A stretch of 34,354 nucleotides of DNA from CAZDHT01 sp964505325 (GTDB lineage: Bacteria > Planctomycetota > PUPC01). Location of the stretch: assembly GCA_964505325.1 (NCBI GenBank), contig CAZDHT010000024.1, forward strand, positions 1 to 34,354. The letters run 5' to 3'. The notes beneath the pieces were generated by a model. That model searched no databases. It had not been told where the DNA came from and saw only the letters and a program-made list of their open reading frames with translations. The position numbers were made by a program, and so were the translations under genes. Below, one piece after another: positions 31,563 through 34,354 of this stretch. Positions within the stretch are counted from its first letter, which is position 1, and every line of letters begins with the position of its first letter.

Positions 31563-32672
31563 GTGTTCACCAGGCAGAAGCATTCGCCGATCGGGATCGA
31601 CATCGGCAAGGACAGCATCAAGCTCGTCCAGTTCCGCAGCCGGGGTGACGGGCTGGCCCTGCTGGCCGCGGGCAAGCTCGACGCGCAGTTCCCCGGCACC
31701 GGGAACGGCAACGGCAGCGCCGAGCAAGCCGCGTTCATCAAGGACCTGAAGAAGCTTCTCACGCGAAGGAAGTTCGGCGCCCGACGGGCCGTCGTCGCCC
31801 TGCCCGTTTCCGACGTCGACGTCCGCCCCCTCACCCTGCCGAGCGGCAAGCAGGACATTGCCAAGATGGTCCGGTGGGAGGCAAACTCGTACCTAGGGTA
31901 CGACGCCGAGAACGCCATCATCGATCACATCGTTCTGGGCGAGGCCAAGAGCGCCGGCGAGACCCGCCTCGAGGTGCTGGCCACCGCCGTCGAAAAGGGC
32001 AAGGTGCTCAACTCGCTCAACCTGCTGAGCCGGGCCGGCATCATTGCCGAGGCGGTGGACATCGTGCCCCTCGCCCTGTGCCGGCTCCTGTGTGTCTCAC
32101 CGGGAGAAGCGGACAGCGCCGCGGCGGCGGTGGACATCGGAGCCGAATCCACTCACGCGGTGATCGTGGATAACCAAGAGCTGCGGATGAGCCGCACGAT
32201 CGACATCGGAGGCGACGCCCTCACCCAAGCCATCAGCACCGCGCTCGAGATCGACCCCAAGGAGGCACAGGCGCTCAAGCACCAGCACGGCGCGGGCACC
32301 GTGGAGGATGTGAGGCGCGACCCCGAGAATCCGTCTGAGGCCGGCGAGCCGGCGGCGTCCTATGAGGTGCGCAAGATCGCGCACATCATCAACGACATCC
32401 TGCGGGACAAGCTCGACCTCCTGGCAGAGGAACTGTCGAAGCTGCTCCGCTATTTCTCGGCCCAGAACCAGGGCCGGCGCGTGGAACGAGTCCTCCTGGT
32501 CGGCGGAACTGCTTCGCTGAAGCACCTCGACACTCTCCTGACCAGGCGGCTGGGAGCGCAGGTGGAAGTCGGCGCCCCCATCACGCGTATCACCGGACAG
32601 CCGCCCGAGCTGAAGGGCGGAAACGAGGGGGCGTTCGCCGTGGCAACCGGCCTGGCCCTGAGAGGCGCCTAG
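31563..32672 (+). CDS. pilM: Type IV pilus assembly protein PilM (actin-like ATPase)
   Basis: A 369-residue cytoplasmic protein. GTG 31563 is chosen because the recognised fold starts right after it (SPIGIDIGKDSIKLVQF). An in-frame GTG at 31524 is possible, and both have poor ribosome sites. Actin-fold markers: phosphate-1 loop GIDIGKDSIK, phosphate-2 AAVDIGAESTHAVIV, and adenosine motif VLLVGGTASLKHLD. VVALPVSDVDVRPLTLP is also typical of PilM. PilM binds the N-terminal tail of PilN and links the motor to the alignment complex. A segment of about 25 charged residues (HGAGTVEDVRRDPENPSEA) before the last subdomain looks like a lineage insertion. Confidence 0.9.
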   Translation: MFTRQKHSPIGIDIGKDSIKLVQFRSRGDGLALLAAGKLDAQFPGTGNGNGSAEQAAFIKDLKKLLTRRKFGARRAVVALPVSDVDVRPLTLPSGKQDIAKMVRWEANSYLGYDAENAIIDHIVLGEAKSAGETRLEVLATAVEKGKVLNSLNLLSRAGIIAEAVDIVPLALCRLLCVSPGEADSAAAAVDIGAESTHAVIVDNQELRMSRTIDIGGDALTQAISTALEIDPKEAQALKHQHGAGTVEDVRRDPENPSEAGEPAASYEVRKIAHIINDILRDKLDLLAEELSKLLRYFSAQNQGRRVERVLLVGGTASLKHLDTLLTRRLGAQVEVGAPITRITGQPPELKGGNEGAFAVATGLALRGA

Positions 32673-32673
32673 C

Positions 32674-33453
32674 ATGCAGAACGTGAACCTCATGCCCCCC
32701 GGTTACGCGGAGACCGAGCGGGCGAAGCGCCGCCTGATAATCTGCGGTGCAGTGATGGTGGCCGTCGTGCTGGCGATGTTCGGGCTGTCGAAGCGGTTGG
32801 ACCGATCCGCCGGGAACAAAGAGCGGACCAAGGTGATCCTGGAGCGGGGAGTGACGGAGCTCCGGTCCGCACGGTCGGAGCTGGCCACGTGCAACAGCCG
32901 GCTGCGGGTGCTTTCCGACAGGCTTTCCGTCGTCCGCACGCTCGACCACAACCGCCGGTGGGCGTCGTACCTGGCGCAAATCGCCCAGGCCGCCAGCGAC
33001 GAGATCGTCCTCAGCAGGGCCAAGATCTGCGCCGCACGCCCCAAGACCGACGACTCCGGCAGGCCCGCGCCGGGCACCGCGCCGCCGGCGCCCGTCCCTC
33101 CGATCGGCGCCGCCGCAGCCGCTCAAACCAAGCCCGGAGAGGACCTCTCGAAGCCCGAGAAGCTCCTGCTGCTGCTCGAGGGATATGCCTTGTCCAACAC
33201 GGACGTGACCCGCTTCATCTCCGCGCTGACCGCCACCGGGATATTCGAGAAGGTCACGTTCAAGGGCTCGCAGGTGGCAATGATCAACACTCGGCAGCTC
33301 AGCCGCTTCGAGCTGGAATGCCCCATCCGGTACGAACACCGAAAGCAGGCAACCGAAGCGGCCGAGGTGAAGCAGGCGGAGGAGCCGGCCGCGCCGCGTT
33401 CCGCCGCCCTGCTCTCCGGCGCGCACGGACCGGGCACGGGAGACCACCGATGA
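32674..33453 (+). CDS. pilN: Type IV pilus assembly protein PilN
   Basis: A 259-residue single-span inner-membrane protein. ATG 32674 lies one base after the PilM stop. It begins MQNVNLMPPGY, the NLMPP tail that inserts into the PilM groove. The membrane helix is at about 21-38, followed by a coiled coil (about 50-95) with the conserved WASYLAQIAQAASDEIVLSR, a Pro/Ala-rich linker (about 125-155), and a ferredoxin-like domain. It is somewhat longer than usual PilN because of the linker and a low-complexity C-terminus. It overlaps PilO by 4 bases (ATGA). Confidence 0.88.
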   Translation: MQNVNLMPPGYAETERAKRRLIICGAVMVAVVLAMFGLSKRLDRSAGNKERTKVILERGVTELRSARSELATCNSRLRVLSDRLSVVRTLDHNRRWASYLAQIAQAASDEIVLSRAKICAARPKTDDSGRPAPGTAPPAPVPPIGAAAAAQTKPGEDLSKPEKLLLLLEGYALSNTDVTRFISALTATGIFEKVTFKGSQVAMINTRQLSRFELECPIRYEHRKQATEAAEVKQAEEPAAPRSAALLSGAHGPGTGDHR

Positions 33454-34007
33454 AGCTGAACAAGTTCGACCTGATCGCCATCGGGATGGCCGTGCTCGTG
33501 CCCGCCGCGGCGTACTTCGGGCTGTTCAAGTTCCGCGTGTCCCGGCTGAGGCAACTGAGCAGCGAGGCGGCGGAGCTGGACGCGCGAACCACCGAGGACC
33601 AGAACATCAGCGTCAAGGTCGCGCTGGCGCGGAAACACCTCCGCACCTTCAAGCAGCACATCAGCGAGTTCATGGAATCCATCCCCCCCGAAGACCAGGC
33701 GCACGAGGCGGTGGGCGCGATCGTGAGCGATGCCAAACAAGCCGGCATTCAGATCGAAGCGATCAAGCCGGGCGACCCGGTGGAAGGGAAGACGCTCAAC
33801 TACCTCCCGATCAGCCTGGTCGCATCGGCGGATTTCTCCAAGCTCTACGACTTCCTCGTCCGCATCGAAAGCAACAAGACCGTGCTGACCGTCAGCCGAA
33901 TGGAAATCGAAAGCAAGCCGGCCGCGAAGCGGTGCGCCATCCAGCTCGAGTTGAGAATCTACTTCGTGAAGTCCAAAGACCGGAACGGCGAGGGGGCTCC
34001 GGCGTGA
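33450..34007 (+). CDS. pilO: Type IV pilus assembly protein PilO
   Basis: A 185-residue single-span inner-membrane protein. ATG 33450 with GGGAG about seven bases upstream overlaps the PilN stop; the longer frame from 32889 is a shadow of PilN. The helix is at about 8-25 (LIAIGMAVLVPAAAYFGLF), followed by a coiled coil and a ferredoxin-like domain: FMESIPPEDQAHEAVGAIV, AGIQIEAIKPGDP, YLPISLVASADFSKLYDFLVRIE, TVSRMEIES. This is the PilO pattern; it pairs with PilN in the periplasm. It overlaps the next gene by 4 bases (GTGA). Confidence 0.88.
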   Translation: MKLNKFDLIAIGMAVLVPAAAYFGLFKFRVSRLRQLSSEAAELDARTTEDQNISVKVALARKHLRTFKQHISEFMESIPPEDQAHEAVGAIVSDAKQAGIQIEAIKPGDPVEGKTLNYLPISLVASADFSKLYDFLVRIESNKTVLTVSRMEIESKPAAKRCAIQLELRIYFVKSKDRNGEGAPA

Positions 34008-34354
34008 GTACGGTGAGCGAAGCAGCTCAGGAACCGAAGAAGACCCAGCTCTTCAAGAGCAGAAAGGAGCTGGTGGCGCTGGCGATCGCCGCCACGATCT
34101 TCGCATTTGTGATCTACAAGATGTACCTGTCCAAGGGCGGGCAGGAGGCCCCGGTCGTCGCCGAACTGGCCGACGGGGCAGCCGTGGTGGCCCAGGAGAC
34201 ACCGACGCCAGCCGCCGCCGCCGCGGCGCCGCGATTGCTCGCCCTGATCGACCCGGCGGAACTGGACCGCGAGCGCGGCACCAGGACGGCGCCGCCCAAG
34301 CTCTCCCGGAATCCCTTTGCGATGAGCAAGCGGATGCGCGACGGCATCTACAAG
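34004..34354 (+). CDS. PilP-like or alignment-complex protein, 3' end missing
   Basis: 117 codons are visible from GTG 34004, which overlaps the PilO stop. A basic N-terminus leads to one membrane helix (about 23-41, ELVALAIAATIFAFVIYKM), then an Ala/Pro/Val-rich linker and KLSRNPFAMSKRMRD. An N-terminal membrane anchor, a disordered linker and an RNPF motif in the position after PilO fit PilP, which bridges PilN/O to the secretin PilQ. Most of the diagnostic C-terminal domain lies outside the window, and a membrane helix replaces the usual lipobox, so the call is tentative. Confidence 0.5.
   Translation, partial: MSTVSEAAQEPKKTQLFKSRKELVALAIAATIFAFVIYKMYLSKGGQEAPVVAELADGAAVVAQETPTPAAAAAAPRLLALIDPAELDRERGTRTAPPKLSRNPFAMSKRMRDGIYK

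Overview
This GC-rich window comes from a bacterium that is probably an uncultivated member of the Planctomycetota or a nearby PVC lineage. The run of ten N bases at 30086-30095 shows that it is a scaffold of draft or metagenomic origin. The assignment is inference. It rests on the large PQQ-propeller and FG-GAP repeat proteins, prepilins with Ala rather than Gly before the FTLVE motif, an AroD-AroE fusion (also known in Chlamydiae), and a large share of secreted proteins with unusual architecture. No rRNA, tRNA or CRISPR array was seen.

Left part (1-9500). An overlapping three-gene plus-strand unit encodes a PQQ-like beta-propeller protein (cut by the window edge), a PEP-utilising dikinase with the domain order of rifampin phosphotransferase, and a membrane protein resembling the EMC3/TMCO1 (DUF106) branch of the YidC/Oxa1 superfamily. 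A secreted, membrane-anchored FG-GAP repeat protein follows on the minus strand. It is flanked by apparent remnants of group II introns, REP-like hairpins and a possible IS end, so 6190-6430 and 8700-9420 look like a graveyard of mobile DNA.

Middle part (9430-15550). A good sigma70 promoter precedes a CBM9-like lipoprotein gene, leuA and a fused aroD-aroE gene, closed by a hairpin terminator. Next come a prepilin peptidase gene and an AEC-family transporter gene, followed by a second hairpin.

Signalling unit (15969-24082). Six tightly packed genes encode a membrane histidine kinase, a stand-alone receiver, an HD-GYP phosphodiesterase with a cysteine-rich sensor, a membrane GGDEF cyclase, a STAS protein and a PilB/GspE-type ATPase. 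Starts and stops overlap at most junctions. Enzymes predicted to make and destroy c-di-GMP are therefore coupled to the pilus or secretion motor, whose N-terminus resembles the c-di-GMP-binding MshEN domain in a degenerate form.

Pilus/pseudopilus unit (24310-34354 and beyond). A consensus-perfect sigma54 promoter (24310-24325) precedes a pilC gene, three tandem paralogous pilin genes, four minor pilin-like genes (GspH/FimT, GspJ/PilW, GspK/PilX and GspI/PilV types), pilM, pilN, pilO and a partial pilP-like gene. Three of the minor pilin genes carry short tandem repeats of 7 or 8 bases inside the leader-coding region, between the start codon and the prepilin cleavage site. Two Arg-rich small ORFs with strong ribosome binding sites end two and four bases before a prepilin start. 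These are the most unusual features of the window.
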